A DNA stretch of 64,000 bases from Berberis thunbergii (lineage: Eukaryota; Streptophyta; Magnoliopsida; Ranunculales; Berberidaceae). The DNA lies in the NCBI GenBank assembly GCA_003290165.1, contig QNQO01000533.1:434001-498000 (forward strand), given 5' to 3'. Under the pieces are notes generated by a model that worked only from the letters and a program-made list of their open reading frames with translations, was not told the origin of the DNA and did no database searches. Positions within the stretch are counted from its first letter, which is position 1; the number at the start of each line of letters is the position of its first letter. The position numbers and the translations under genes were made by a program. Positions 1-12,151 of the stretch are shown here, in pieces.

Positions 1-3000
1 TAGCTAATTTTGATTGGCTAGTCGATATGTTGAATACCAGGGTTGAACATCTTCACAGAACTTGCTCTAATCATACCCCTCGTTTGGTGTCTCTGCCAAT
101 AGTCTCATGAGCAGATATGTCTCCTTTTAGATTTCAAAGAATGTGAACTACTCATGAAAATTTTCAAAAATTTGTTGAGGAAAATTGACATGTAGATTGT
201 TTGTTCATAAGAGCCATGGATAGGTTGAGTCGAAACCTTAAAGTCTGGAATACAAATACTTTTGGCAATATTTTCAGTAAACTGAGAAGGTTGGATGATG
301 AGATAAATAAATGGGAATTCACACTGATGAACGATTTGGATTAGGGGTGGGCATCCCATCCCGCGATCCCAAACCCGTCCCGTCCCGATTTTTCCGGGTC
401 TTAATGGGATTGAATAATTTCATCCCGATCTAGAATGGGATGGGATGGGATGAAGATTTTCAATCCTGCCAATCCCGTCCCGTCCCGAACTAATTTTTTT
501 AATATTAATTATTAATATTTTTATTTACTTATTTATTTATTTTATGAACATTTGCATAAATTAATTACTGCTTACTTTTCTTGTAACAGTTTGGTTATAT
601 TAGTCCTAGCACTTGGGTGTTCTCAATAGAACATTTGCAACTACTGTTAGCTAACTTTCTTAACAACTTTATTTCCTTTTTTCAGGTGTTGTTTACAAAA
701 TATATTGTCAAATGTAGTCCAGCAGTTGCAAGTGCAACTTTATTTCATTCAATATTTTGCAGCTGCAAGTGTAGTCCAGCAATTCCAGGCTTCCAACAGT
801 CCAGGCTTCCAGCAGTTCCAAGCTTCTATTTGATATGTCCAGATTAGCACGTTGATCCCGCCCCGTCCCGTCCCGAACCCGTTTGGGATGGGACGAGATC
901 GGGATGGGGTTTTTCCCATCCCGTCCCGATCCCGATCCCGTGTGAATGGGATGGGTATATCTCGTCCCATCCCGTCCCGTGCCCACTCCTAATTTGGATG
1001 TTAATGCTAGTGTAAACTTGAACAAATGTCAAGCCAAATATAAATTAGCTTTGGTCAGGGAGGAAATTTATTGGAAGCGGAAATCAGAAGAGCGGGAAAT
1101 AAAAGGGGGCGTCTGTACAAAATTGTTCTTCACACATGGCCAAAGCTAAACAAAAGAGGAGAATGGTTTACAAAATCACCAGCATGGAAGGTAACCTGAT
1201 CATGGAACCAAAAGAAATTCTTAGAAAAACCAACCAGATTTTTAATCATCTAGTGTCATCAAAAGGCTATAAAGAAGATTGAAACATTCTAGATTACATC
1301 CCTCGTCTGATTAAACAGGAGGATTGTGAGACACTAATGACAGAACCAAGTTTGGAAGAATTTAGAGTAGCAATTTTTAGTATTCTCTGTGATAGTGCCC
1401 CTGGACTAGACGACTTTACTTCCGATTTTTTCCAGTCTTGCTGGCATATTATTAGTTTTGACATTTGGGAAGCATCGAAGGAAATTTTCAGGTGTTAGAC
1501 GTTCCCTAGGGCTTTCAAGGCTAATTTGATAGCCTTTATGCCTAAGACTGAGAAACCATCATCCTTTTCAGAATTCCATCCAATAAGTCTGTGCAATGTG
1601 ATATATAAAGTGTTCAGTAAAATTTTATGTTTGAGATTAGCGCCACTCCTCTTAGAAATTATTTCTCATGAACATGGTGAAAGGTAGACTAATTACAGAA
1701 ACTATTAGCTCGACCCAGGAAATGTGTTCTATTGGGAAAAAGTTATGTGTCATAATATTATCTTCAAATTGGATATGGAAAAAGCATATGACAGATTAGA
1801 ATGAGAATATCTACTAGCTGTACCGAGGTAGTTCGGTTGTGATTACAGGTTCTATTTATTAATTTCTAATTGCATAACCAATTGTGGTTTCTTAGTTCTT
1901 ATGCAAGATAGATATGAAGGATATTTTGTGCCTCTCGAGGCCTACGTTAGGGTGACCCTTTGTCCCATTATTTTTTATGATAGCAACTAAAGTGCTCAGC
2001 AAAGTCCCCACTAGAGCTTTTTACAATGATGGAATTGGTTTCTTCTATACTCCCAGAACATGCATGGCCATTACAAATTGGTTGTATGTAGATGACTCCC
2101 ACATTTTTTGAAGGGTAGTAAACAATCTGTCATGGTATGCATTAATTTTCTTAAGAAGTATTGTTTGTCTTTTGGGTAAACAAAATTAACAAGGCAAGAG
2201 TTCTTTCATGATAAAAGATAGAACTCCGAGTAAAGAAATTGTTTTGATCAAACAATGGACTAGGTTCCATTTGTCAAGTGTTTCCCTTTAAATATTTAGG
2301 GTCCTAGTCTATCAACGGAATTGCATAATCGTATTTTTCAATGATTTGGTCACAAAAATTCAAAATAAGGTGCAGGGATAGAAGGCAGTTCTGCTCTCCT
2401 CTAGAGGTAGGTTGATCCTCATTTGTCATGTCTTATATTCAATGCATGTTTATACCATGGCAACGACTTTTGTGTCAATTAACTTTTGTGTCAATTAAGG
2501 CTTTAGAGGCTTTGCAAAGAGTTATTTGAGAATATTTCTGAGGGATCATGAGGGCAGACAAAAAAGAAATTGGGTTTCTACCTAGAGCCGCCTAAGTATG
2601 CTAGTGGGGGAAGGAGGTTTGGGGCTCCGCAAGCTAGCCAATATCATAAAAGCTTTTAGAATTAAGGCTAGCTAGTAGAATCTAGTGAATACGAACTCTT
2701 TTTGGGCAGTTTTCATACGTCAAAAATATTTGCAGGCAGGAGTTCCCATTTATCAGCATCGAGTAAAGTTGGCATGTCTCATTCATTACAAAATTCCGCT
2801 TAATTCTGTTTGAATACACTAGAAGTGGTAATGTGAGTTTCTTTAGCGAGCAGTGGGCATTGGCAGAAAATTTTGAGTGAATGGGTTGGGCGGCAAATGA
2901 GGATAAATGGACATCCCAAAAAACTATGCGAAAGGAACTTTTCGTTTCTTTAGGACCATTTCTTCATAGACAGACTCATTTCTTGTATGCAATTAGATTG

Positions 3001-3100
3001 CAAAGTTAATCAGATCAGCCAAATGCAAGGATTTGAATATTAAAATGATGGAAACTTTAGCACCAAGTCAGACGCGTTGGTTTTAGTTTGGCATCAAAGA
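1..3100 (+). mobile_element. Decayed L1-type LINE (copy A), 5' part outside window
   Basis: Remnant of a plant L1 non-LTR retrotransposon read left to right. Bases 1-110 translate as the end of the endonuclease domain (DMLNTRVEHLHRTCSNH), matching the equivalent part of the other two LINEs here. After the inserted MITE at 342-991 the frame resumes in the endonuclease-RT linker (LVREEIYWKRKS). Reverse transcriptase motifs follow: SAPGLDDFTSDFFQSCW near 1,395-1,450, KLDMEKAYDRLE near 1,765-1,800, a QGDP-like turn near 1,950, and the catalytic YVDD at 2,085-2,096. The RT tail (GGLGLRKLANIIKAF) lies near 2,605-2,660. Stops and frameshifts interrupt every part, and no RNase H is visible before the similarity fades near 3.0-3.1 kb. 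It is a pseudo-element; the 3' end is approximate. Confidence 0.85.
342..991. mobile_element. hAT-type MITE inserted in LINE copy A
   Basis: A 650-bp non-coding element with terminal inverted repeats TAGGGGTGGGCA / TGCCCACTCCTA. It is flanked by an exact 8-bp target duplication ATTTGGAT (334-341 and 992-999). The 8-bp duplication and the TAGGGGTGGGCA end fit the hAT superfamily. The subterminal regions are rich in CCCGTCCC/GGGATGGGA words that pair across the element. Removing it restores the LINE linker frame. It is a sister of the element at 7,822-8,579. Confidence 0.9.
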
Positions 3101-3361
3101 GTAAAGTAAACTCAGATGCATTGGTTTTAGCTTAGCATCAAAGTGTCGCTGCCGCAACAAATAAAGAAAAGAAAAACGAAACATATAATTCTAGATGGCG
3201 AACATGTTGCCAAGGTATGGACGCACTTTGAATAAATCTTGATATCCATTGAACTTTCGTTTTAAAAAGCGAAAAGATCCTCCCAAGTTGGTCTTCATTT
3301 TAACATCACCAAAATTCTTTTTTGGTTTGAAAACTATTTTTGCCTAAGCAAAAAAGTGTAG
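3100..3361. other. Junction between LINE copies A and B, no gene
   Basis: About 260 bp with no coding signal. It contains two imperfect copies of a GCGTTGGTTTTAG-CATCAAAG phrase near 3,072-3,145. It ends in the poly-T run at 3,362-3,371, which is the poly-A tail of the minus-strand LINE that follows. Confidence 0.5.
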
Positions 3362-4300
3362 TTTTTTTTTTAAAATAACCAAACCTTTATTACTTAATCA
3401 AAAGATTTTAATTACCCGAAAAAAAGAAAAACATAGAATCTAAAGTCTATACCTAAATCACCAAAAACCTAAGGCTAACCCTAAATCGCCAAACAAAATA
3501 CCAAAGGAAAACAAAGGGCTAGCTCTCATAATATGGGCCAAATCCTAAGAAACCAAGGGCTAGATCTAATTCACCAAAACCTAGGGGCTAGACCTAATTC
3601 ACCAAAACAAAACATCAAAAGAAACTAGGAACCTAGGGGCTAGCCCTAGTTGACCTTAAGGGCCAAATCCACAAAATCAAAGCAGAAACCCTTAATAAAA
3701 ATGGTCTTCCCTCCAAACCTCCAAGATAATTATAAACCAAAGAATTCCAAGAAAACATCTCCAAATTCTTGCAAGCATTCAAATCTCCACTCTCATTACC
3801 ACTACCATATAAAAGCCTCTAGCATTCACATCTACAAAAACTTGTTGCTGCTGTGAATATCTTGTGTTCCAGCTATTCAAATATACATCCAAGCACCCAC
3901 TGAAACACACACCACAACCATCACCCTAGCAAGCAACAAATCGCCAGCTCTCAGAGTGCCAGACGGAAGAAAACTCTGCATCATTTTCTAATGTATGTAG
4001 TATAGGACTTATCTAACCAAAATTTTGGACGGGACTTTCAAACTATCGTATTCCGCAAACCTTTTCTCCTGCTATACCTTTGTTGCCAAAGCATCCGCTA
4101 CTGAATTCTCCTATCTAATATATGTCTACAAAGGATAATTTTCCCTCTTCTAATGTTATCAATCTCCCTTCAAATATTTTCAAGAAACCAAGAAATCGTG
4201 CTCTCCCCATGAGACCTCCTTTTAAATATATCTAAATCAGTTTGCAACACCACTTTTGAAATATGACGCCTATCACATAGCTTTAAGCCCTCCAAAGCTG

Positions 4301-4552
4301 TCAAGACTTCGCCCTATTATTGGTTCCTTCCCCGAAAAAACCTTGAAGAGCAGTTACACAGTCCCCATTCTCATCTCTGATAACCACCCTTTCTGAAGCC
4401 CTTTTTTCCTCCAAAGACTCGTCCACATTCATAACAAAGAAGCCGGCAGGCGAAAAATCCCAATACAAAATTCTACTCTCATTTCTAGTCGCCGACTTAA
4501 TTGTTTTCTCACTTAGGCATGTAAATTGTACTAAACATCTGAAGCCACCCAC
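4301..4552 (-). pseudogene. RNase H domain fragment of LINE copy B
   Basis: The open stretch translates to a plant LINE RNase H-like (RVT_3) segment: FSPAGFFVMNVDESLEEK, then VVIRDENGDCVTALQGFFGEGTNNRAKS. The NVDES aspartate and the TNNRA signature occupy the usual places. The domain cleaves RNA in RNA/DNA hybrids during reverse transcription. The glycine normally found in VDGS is replaced by glutamate, and the C-terminal part runs into stops. A broken part of ORF2. Confidence 0.75.
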
Positions 4553-5599
4553 GGACTAAGATATTCACCGAATGAGCATTCAGCTTAGCCCCCTAAAAAA
4601 CTCCTTTGCATCTCTGTTTCCAAATTTCCCACAGAATGAACATAGGTGTGATATAATTCAACATCCCAACCAAAGATACCTCATTCGCTTTTTGAAACCA
4701 AATAGTTAACAATGTCCCTATTTTGGTAATTCACCTTACATGAACCCCAAAAATCAGCTCGAAATGTTTCCACACCTTCACCGCCAATCACCCTTAATGA
4801 AAAATGTTTTATTGATTATACATCTGAATGAACACAACATCTACACTTTATGGCAAGACTAAATCCGCAGCGAAACAACTCCTAATCTACCGAAAGGCCT
4901 CGAAATAATAGTTTCCACACAAAAATAGAAATACTAGAAGGCAAACAAGAGTGCCAAATATTCTTACAAAGAGACACTTTTCTTTCTTTTCCACTAGCAT
5001 ATGATAAGCTTAGCGATAAAACAAACCGTCCGAGCTAGGTTTCCAAACACAAACATCATCACTAAAAATCCTTCCTTACAATCTCCCCTCATAAAGCTTC
5101 TTGGCTTCCTCCTTCAACACTATCCCTAGCATCTCAAAAGCGTCCTCCTTCATTTCCCAATGTGAAGGCCAAACATCCCGATTCATCATAGAAATAGGTT
5201 TCGAAAAAATAATGGATAAATTTCAATTCTCATCAAAGAAGCTCAACTTACTTCTACCTATCTGCCAAATCAAATTCCCCAAGAGAATATTTTCAAAAGC
5301 TCTTTCATCAATAGGGAAGCATTATGTTTCACTATCAGTCTGCTCGATGTAACATCTAATTTCAAATTTTTCAATCCCATGAAGGAAGGTCATAATGAAT
5401 TAGAATTGATTAAATTCCATAAAGCTTTAATATGAAAAACATTCACTATCGCTTAAAAATTTCTTACTCCCAACCCTCCTTCCTCCACAGGACAACAAAT
5501 TTTACCCCAGGACACTCATTTTTTCATTTTCCCTTCACAATCTGCCCAAAGAAATCTGTCATTGTTTTCTGAATTTTGTCTAAGATTTTCTGCGGTACA

Positions 5600-6800
5600 C
5601 ACATAGCACTCAATCTATAGACATGAATCGAACTGAGCATGTGCTTAACTAAAACCAGTCTACCACCTAGAGATAACAACTTAGCCTACCAACCCTTTAT
5701 TCTTTTCCTTATTTTGTTAACCATCTCTTCAAAATAAATTAATTTACTCATTCCCTAATATATTGGGGCTTCCAAATAGATGATCCTTCGAATTGAAAAC
5801 CTGTATACCTTTTTATAGCCACTAACCTTTCTACCGCCACCTTTTCATTAATCATAAAATAGCTTTTATTTGAGTTAATTTTATGACCCGAGTCCTTGAT
5901 ATACTTCTCCAAGAACTTCAAACAGCCTAAGACTGAGGTTTTCCAACCATTGAGGAATATCAAGGTCGGCATATAAAAGATGTGTTATAGGCGTACAATA
6001 TCTAGGAGTGTAATAAAGACCAATCTTCCCTTTCTGAAATGTCCTCTTTAATCCTTAGTTCAACACTTCAGTAGCAATAACAAAAAGTAATGGAGACAAA
6101 GGGTCCCCTTGCCTCAAACCTCTCGAAGATTTAAAGTGCCCCTTATGAACACCTTGCAGCAAAACAGAGAAGTCATAATTTGTGATGCAATTGGAGATAA
6201 TATGGCACACTCTATTGGAGAAGCCAAATCTTCTAAGCACAGTAAATAAAAAATTTCATTCTAACCAATCATATGCATTTTTCATATCAATTTTAAGAAC
6301 CACATTACTGCCATTACTAATATCCAGCATAAGTTCCTGGCCAGACCAATATTTTCTACAATGGCTCTCCGTCTAACAAAAGCACCCTGCTATGGAACAA
6401 TATATATGGAAGTAATGCAGTCAGTCTGTTGCAAAATTAATTTACTGCTAATTTTATAAATAACATTGCATAGACTAATAGGTCTGAAATCAAATAAAGA
6501 ACCTAGCACCTCCGTTTTAGGAATAAGAGCTATAAGATTAGCTGAGAAAGCTGTTGGAAGAGCCTTCCCTTGAAAAAAAAATGAATCATTGCTTCCAAAC
6601 TACTGTACCCACCACTTCCCAACAAGTCTGAAAGAATCCCGAAGTAAAGTCATCCGGACCCGACGCACTATTTTTTGGAATGCTCAAGGTTGCATGTTTC
6701 ACCTCCTCCAACATAGGGCGCCTGACTAGATCTTCACAATTAAAATTGTTCAACACCGCAGGAATACAATCTAACAAATCATGGTCCAAAACATTATTAC
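5600..6800 (-). pseudogene. Reverse transcriptase remnant of LINE copy B (ORF2)
   Basis: ORF2 reverse transcriptase in several frames. From the amino side: SIPKNSASGPDDFTSGFFQT (near 6,620-6,680), then the palm segment with RGLRQGDPLSPLLFVIATEV (near 6,060-6,125), then the active-site region near 5,963-5,975. There the usual YADD reads YADL because of a local lesion. It continues with LKFLEKYIKDSGHKINSNKS (5,870-5,925), the standard downstream block of L1 RTs. The protein would copy the LINE RNA at the nicked target. Frameshifts and the damaged catalytic box make it a pseudogene. Confidence 0.8.
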
Positions 6801-7264
6801 CCTAAGAAGATAGTAACTCCAGAAAAATTTATTGGCTTCTTGCATAATTTCGCTAGAATTTGAAATCTCTTGGCCCGAAGGCAAAATAATCTGATTAATA
6901 ACCCTTCTCTTCTGTTTTGATTTAACCGATGCAAAAAAATAAATTTATACAAGCATCTCCCTCCTGCAAAATTTTCTCCCCTGATTTCTGAAGCCAATAT
7001 AACTCCTCATGTTTCAATGCAAACCTATATTTTGCCTGACATCTATTAAGATTACAATACGCATTGACATCCCAACAGCATTCGGGTTCAAAACATTACT
7101 CTCATTCACAGTCCACCCCGAAAGAAGTATAGCTTCCCATTGCTGGATTTCATATTCTAAAGCTCTAATTCTGCTAAAGACATTCCCAAAACCCTTCCTG
7201 TTTTGTTTTCTTGAGCGTTTTTAGTTTATATTAATTATATCAACTGCCCTCATATTAGAAATAT

Positions 7265-8786
7265 TCATATTCCAATCTGACCCAAAGGAGTAAAGGACGG
7301 ATGCGTCATCCACACATGAAGGAATCGAAATGGAGATGTACCTAACCTTGCTTGAATAGGCAAGGAGGCCAAGATAGAAAAATGATCAGAGAAAGCACGA
7401 TGAAAATGCTCCACCTTAGTATTCTGTATTTGCACCAACCACTCGCCCATATACGACCTCTACCAGTTCTATTGTTTCATCAAATAAATTTTGGGCCAGA
7501 AAAACCAAGACCCTGCAAGCCACAGTTTTCAATACAATCCCTAAAATTTTTCGTACTAACCATAGAGGGATTATCTCATCCTATCTTCTCTTGGGAACTA
7601 ACAATAGCATTAAAATCTTTGCCTACCATCCACGATAAGTCACACTGAAGAGCAAAATTCTCCATAATTTCCCAGAGCTCTCTTCTCTCTTTTACTGAAC
7701 ATTTAGCATAAACAAAAGATATTAAGAACGACCTAGAGTTTTGTAACCTTGTAATGAATAATCTGATCAAATCGATCCAGTACCATAACACTCATATCAG
7801 CTGCTCAGAACAACCAAATTTTAGGGGTGGGCACGGGATGGGATGGGTCGAGATAGACCCATCCCTATCCCATCTAGTTCATACGGGATCGGGATGAGAT
7901 AAACCCCATCCCGACCTTGTCCCATCCCAAACGGGTTCGGGACGGGACGAGATCAGCGTGTTTCAAATTGACCGTGCAATTTCAATAACTAAAATAGATC
8001 TTCAGCAAATTGCATGTTCACACATAACCATGCTGAAAATGAAATAATAAACCAAAATGCAATCAACTAAACATAATGTAACCTATGCCATAATAAGCAC
8101 ATGAAGCTGTCATTGGAATATCTCACAGAGTTTAATTTTCATGCATATCTATCCTTGCAAATGAGATGATACTAGGAACTCATTAAAATGTATTATAGGT
8201 CGAGTATCCAAAGTTTTCAATGAAATCGAATGTACCCTAGTTAAATACAATTAAACAAATTGGTCTTCAAATATGAGTTGATAGCCTAACGACATTGAGA
8301 ATTTTAGATGCTAAAATGTTATATGCATCAGGGAATTTGTATGGGCATCCAAATATTGCAATCCTAAAAATAAATAAATAATAAATATTGAAAAATTAGT
8401 TCAGGACGGGACTGGATTGGCGGGATTGAAAATCTTCATCCCATCCCATCCCATTCTAGATCAGGACGGGACGAGATCGGGATGGAATTATTCAATCCCA
8501 TTAAGACCCGAAAAAATCGGGACGAGACGGAACGGGATCTAGACGGGAACTGGATCGCGGGATGGGATGCCCACCCCTACCAAATTTTACTTCCCACCAT
8601 TTCATTAGATGTAAAACCCACCAACCTAACTTTATTCCCAGCTTCTAAATATCTACTCGCTTCAATCATAGGTTCCGCCAACATGAGAATTATTACCTTA
8701 TGTTCTTCTACCATCTTGTTTAGTTTGCAATGGGTGGCCATATTCCCAACATCCCGTGCATTCCAAAATATAATGTTTTCAATCAT
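7265..8786 (-). pseudogene. Endonuclease domain of LINE copy B, split by a MITE
   Basis: The amino-terminal part is at 8,786-8,588 (IIFWNARDVGNMATHCKLNKM, then HKVIILMLAEPM), the usual start of the L1 exonuclease-endonuclease-phosphatase fold with its Asn and Glu. The domain resumes beyond the MITE at 7,791-7,265. It contains FVYAKCSVKERRELWE, DLSWMVGKDFNAIVSSQEK (catalytic GDFN changed to KDFN) and the carboxyl part VEHFHRAFSDHFSILASLP. The family nicks target DNA to prime reverse transcription. The frame is broken several times besides the insertion. Confidence 0.8.
7822..8579. mobile_element. hAT-type MITE inserted in the LINE copy B endonuclease
   Basis: A 758-bp non-coding element with ends TAGGGGTGGGCA / TGCCCACCCCTA and an exact 8-bp duplication CCAAATTT (7,814-7,821 and 8,580-8,587). 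Its first and last 150 bp share the CCCATCCC/GGGATGGGA-rich sequence of the 342-991 element, so the two are the same family. The middle is AT-rich, with no ORF. Confidence 0.9.
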
Positions 8787-8891
8787 GACTAACCTAGAAA
8801 GATGAATTTGTAGCCCGTCTGGTTAAGCGACGCTCTCTAGGGGGATCGCCAATCTTAAACCTTTTTTTTGTCTCTTTTACCATGTTTTCCC

Positions 8892-11140
8892 TCAAATTGC
8901 GAGCCCAATTCCCAAGTCCTTATTCAATGTCGTGTGAAGCCCCACCTCTGATTTTGAATCCATCTCATCGCTTTCATCACTAGCACTTCCAAAGGTATTG
9001 ATATTAATTCTTTTCTTCATTAGATCAATTATCTTCTTCTGTAGCTTGCGCCCCTCATTAACCAAGCTAATAGCTTTGTCTACCAATTCCCCCATATTTT
9101 TGTTCTTACCCGGTTCCAAAACATCACATTGCAAGTCCAAAACCTCGACACTGACTACCTCCATAATGGCTAAACTTGTGCCTAACTGCTCCAACGGCCT
9201 CCTCAATGTTACCACTTCCCCTGTCCTAATATCTGTCTGCCTGAGTTTGTTCTTAAGAGCAACCTGAACCACCACCAACTGTTGCCTTGATTGCCTTGTA
9301 GCTAAGCCAACACGACCTGTCTGCTTGCCTACCTCATTGCCAATTCTCTAATCATTATCCATCTCTTTTGAATCCAACCGTATGCCTTCCCCTATCCCCT
9401 CACTATTGTTGCTTTCAACCAAATTCAGCATCCCTAAAAGCTCCTCCCTTACTGTCATTAGCAATTCATTCGTGGCAAAAACAAACGTGTTGCCTGCTTT
9501 CCCCGTGTCACAGTGTTGCTCTAAACGTGAGGGTATTATGCCATAGTGTGCAGTTGTTGCTTGCACATTCCTATCCTTCTTGCTCTCCACTTCCGCTGAC
9601 TTAGTCCCTCTAGAAACAAGAGTACTAAGTAAGTCCTTCCAAGGCTCCGCTATTAATTTCTTTAATACAGCAGATGAACTATCTGATTTCCTGACTGTAA
9701 CAGCCTCACTTACCTCACTTTTACAAACTGATACGTTCCCCTTCTCCTCTACCACATTCTCTAAGATTTTGATAGAAACAGAGTCACTAGACTCTTATTT
9801 CTTTACTGTAACAAAGTCGGTTGCCTCTGTTTAGCTAGCTTCCTCTTTGCCTTATTCGTAGAATTTTCGCAAGCCCAAATGGCTCTCTCGATTTCGCTAA
9901 ATGTATATCCGACCTCAACAAGCCCTTCCCTGTCCTTCTCTATGTTTTTTATTCCTTTCCTTCTCATCATCACTGCATTATCAGCTGAATTATGCTCTTC
10001 TTCCTTGCGTCCTGAATCCACATCTTCATCCGTAGGATCATCGACTAATGTCGCAAACTTATTCGTGATATTTAAGGACTTCTCGCCCAAGGACTGTTTT
10101 CCTCTATCTCCTTATTGTACATCTACCCTTGACTATTTTTTGCCCCGCTCCATTGTTTGGTGTCGAACCTTGGTTTACTTCCTTCGATTTTTCCCAACTG
10201 GCACATATACTTGCTTTGTGATTTTTTACTCCACTTTGTTTCTTTCAATTTTTTTTCTCTTTCTTCAATGGAATCCCAAAGGCCTTACCTTTCTAACCTA
10301 GAAGTCTCCTGCAGAAAGCATCCTGATGACCAATCATCGCACAATGTTCACAATATTTGAAACCCGGGTATTCAATTTTCTCCCTGAAACCCCTATTATT
10401 CGCCCTATCAATCCAAACTCTTGAAGGAAGATTTTCCGCCAAACCTATCTCTATGCATAACCTAGTAGCATTAGGATGCGTTAGGCATCTCATATGATCG
10501 TCCATGTGTAAAAAGTCTCCAAAGGAGTCACCTATTGCTTTCAGGATTGGGGCGTGGAAAAGATGCAACGGTAGGTTTGGCAACTCCACCCACAACGGAG
10601 CCGATATCGGATCTGAATTCAAACTGAAACCGTCATGCTAGCGGAAAGCTTTGAACCTAACTCCTCATATCAGGAATGAGTCCCTTGATAAAACTTTTTT
10701 TCCTTCCAACTCAGATTGTAGCCTCACTAAAACGTGACGCTAATCAAGTAGACCCATTGAAAAATCTCCCATAATTCCCCATGTTTTATGGATCGAATTC
10801 TGAATAGCTTCCAACGTAGGTTAGTAGCTTAAAACTTCAGCACTATGACATGTTTCTCCGTGAAGGAGTCCTCTCTAAACTCTTGGCGGTGATATCGATG
10901 GCCGGATCTCCTTCTTTACGGAACCTAGTACCTTCCACAGGCGGCTCATTGATTGTCTCTAGATGTATCTTCCCTAGTATTTACGCAAACGAAGGCTTTG
11001 TCTCCTCCACCACATTTCCCCCAACCCCAACTGTAGGCGAAACCTCCTTAACGGCTGGAGGAGCTGCCATCAGGAAGAAAGGTCACCCTAAAATAAACAA
11101 CCAAGATTGGCCCTATTTTAATCCCACGTCCATGTTTTAA
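8892..11140 (-). pseudogene. ORF1 (DUF4283 / zinc-knuckle, gag-like) of LINE copy B
   Basis: ORF1 of a plant L1 LINE, a nucleic-acid-binding chaperone. The clearest block (10,622-10,293) reads PLWVELPNLPLHLFHAPILK, then a DUF4283 tail. It ends in a zinc knuckle FKYCEHCAMIGHQDAFC (a C-x2-C-x4-H-x4-C pattern). Downstream comes a charged, low-complexity tail with NITNKFATLVDDPTDED and EVGYTFSEIERAIWACE (10,080-9,870), then lysine/glutamate-rich stretches to 8,892. Frameshifts separate the blocks. The same blocks recur in LINE copy C, confirming the assignment. Confidence 0.75.
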
Positions 11141-11400
11141 TATGTAGCCAAAGGATGAAAATACCCCTTCTAAACGGCTCAATCAGAGCATATTCCTTCT
11201 CCTGTTCAAGCTTTGGTTCATAAATCTAAAAAAAATGACTTCCTTTCTTTTCATTTAATTTGCTTGACTAAGAGATTTTTTTGACCTCCAGGAAGGAGGG
11301 GCAACTATGGGATGTCAAACCTTAATTACTTTATCAAAAGATTTTACATCTTTTCGGAGGTATATTACGGCTTTACCTGAATAAAAAAAAAACAAAACCT

Positions 11401-11790
11401 AGGGGTTGGCCCTTACAATTTAAAATCTTCAAAAACCAAAGGGCTAAGCCCTTATTCACCAAACCCTTTAGTTAAAAAGGTCTAGACCTTATTCACAAAG
11501 GGCCTAACTAACTAAAATAAATAAGCAAATAAAAGGGAAAAACTGAAGGGGTTTGCCCTTACAATTCAAATCTTCAAAAACCAAAAGGCTAGTCCTTATT
11601 CACCAAACCCTTTCGTTTAATAAGCAAATAAAAGGGAAGAACCTGGAGGGGTTAGCCCTTACAATTCAAATCTTCAAAAACCAAAAGGCTAGTCCTTATT
11701 CACCAAACCCTTTTGTTTAAAAGGTTTGGACCTTATTCATCAAAAGCCATAACTAACTAAAATAAAGAAGCAATTAAAAGGGATGAACTT
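11401..11790 (-). repeat. Three tandem repeats in the 3' UTR of LINE copy C
   Basis: Three copies of a module starting GGGGTTnGCCCTTACAATT and containing AAATCTTCAAAAACCAAA and CCTTATTCACCAAACCC begin near 11,403, 11,549 and 11,649. Units are about 100-147 bp; the middle copy lacks the segment around GACCTTATTCA. Looser versions of the same words occur in the 3' UTR of copy B (about 3,450-3,660), so this is an inherited feature of the LINE family that expanded here. Confidence 0.8.
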
Positions 11791-12151
11791 GCAGCCTTTA
11801 ACATCAAAGAAACAACTACCTAAATCACCAAACAACAACCCATACTATACCACAGTAGATAGCACCGAGCAGGGACGTATTCCCCACTTCTTCCAACATG
11901 GCATCCTGCGAGACCCTCTTCAGGCAGCACCAAAATGCCTAACACCAAACAGCAGCCAACACATCAACCTGCACCCAACAGCTATCAGCACGACAATATA
12001 GAAGGGTATGCTCCTGCTCCAGCCAGCCACTCATGCAACCTTCAAAATGCTCATTCCCCCACCCTGAACTAACCTGAAATCTTTCACATAGCAGCTTTCT
12101 GACCCCCGAACCAATCCGTAGCAAGGAAGTAGAACTTCCTTCCCATTTTCA

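Larger units (their letters stand above)
3362..11300 (-). mobile_element. L1-type LINE (copy B), nearly full length but decayed
   Basis: A minus-strand L1 LINE about 7.9 kb long including a 758-bp nested MITE. Reading from high to low coordinates: ORF1 (DUF4283 and zinc knuckle, about 11,140-8,892), apurinic endonuclease (8,786-7,265, split by the MITE), reverse transcriptase (about 6,800-5,600), zinc-binding region, RNase H (4,552-4,301), a 3' UTR with imperfect repeats (about 3,450-3,660) and a tail at 3,371-3,362. Just before the tail the strand reads AATAAAGG, a possible polyadenylation signal. Many stops and frameshifts mean it cannot be active. The 5' boundary, near 11.15-11.30 kb where LINE copy C begins, is not sharply defined. 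Confidence 0.85.

Noticed and set aside
708..1032. Overlapping open frames rich in GRDGTRY / SRPIP
   Set aside because: Translations of GGGATGGGA repeats in a MITE terminus.
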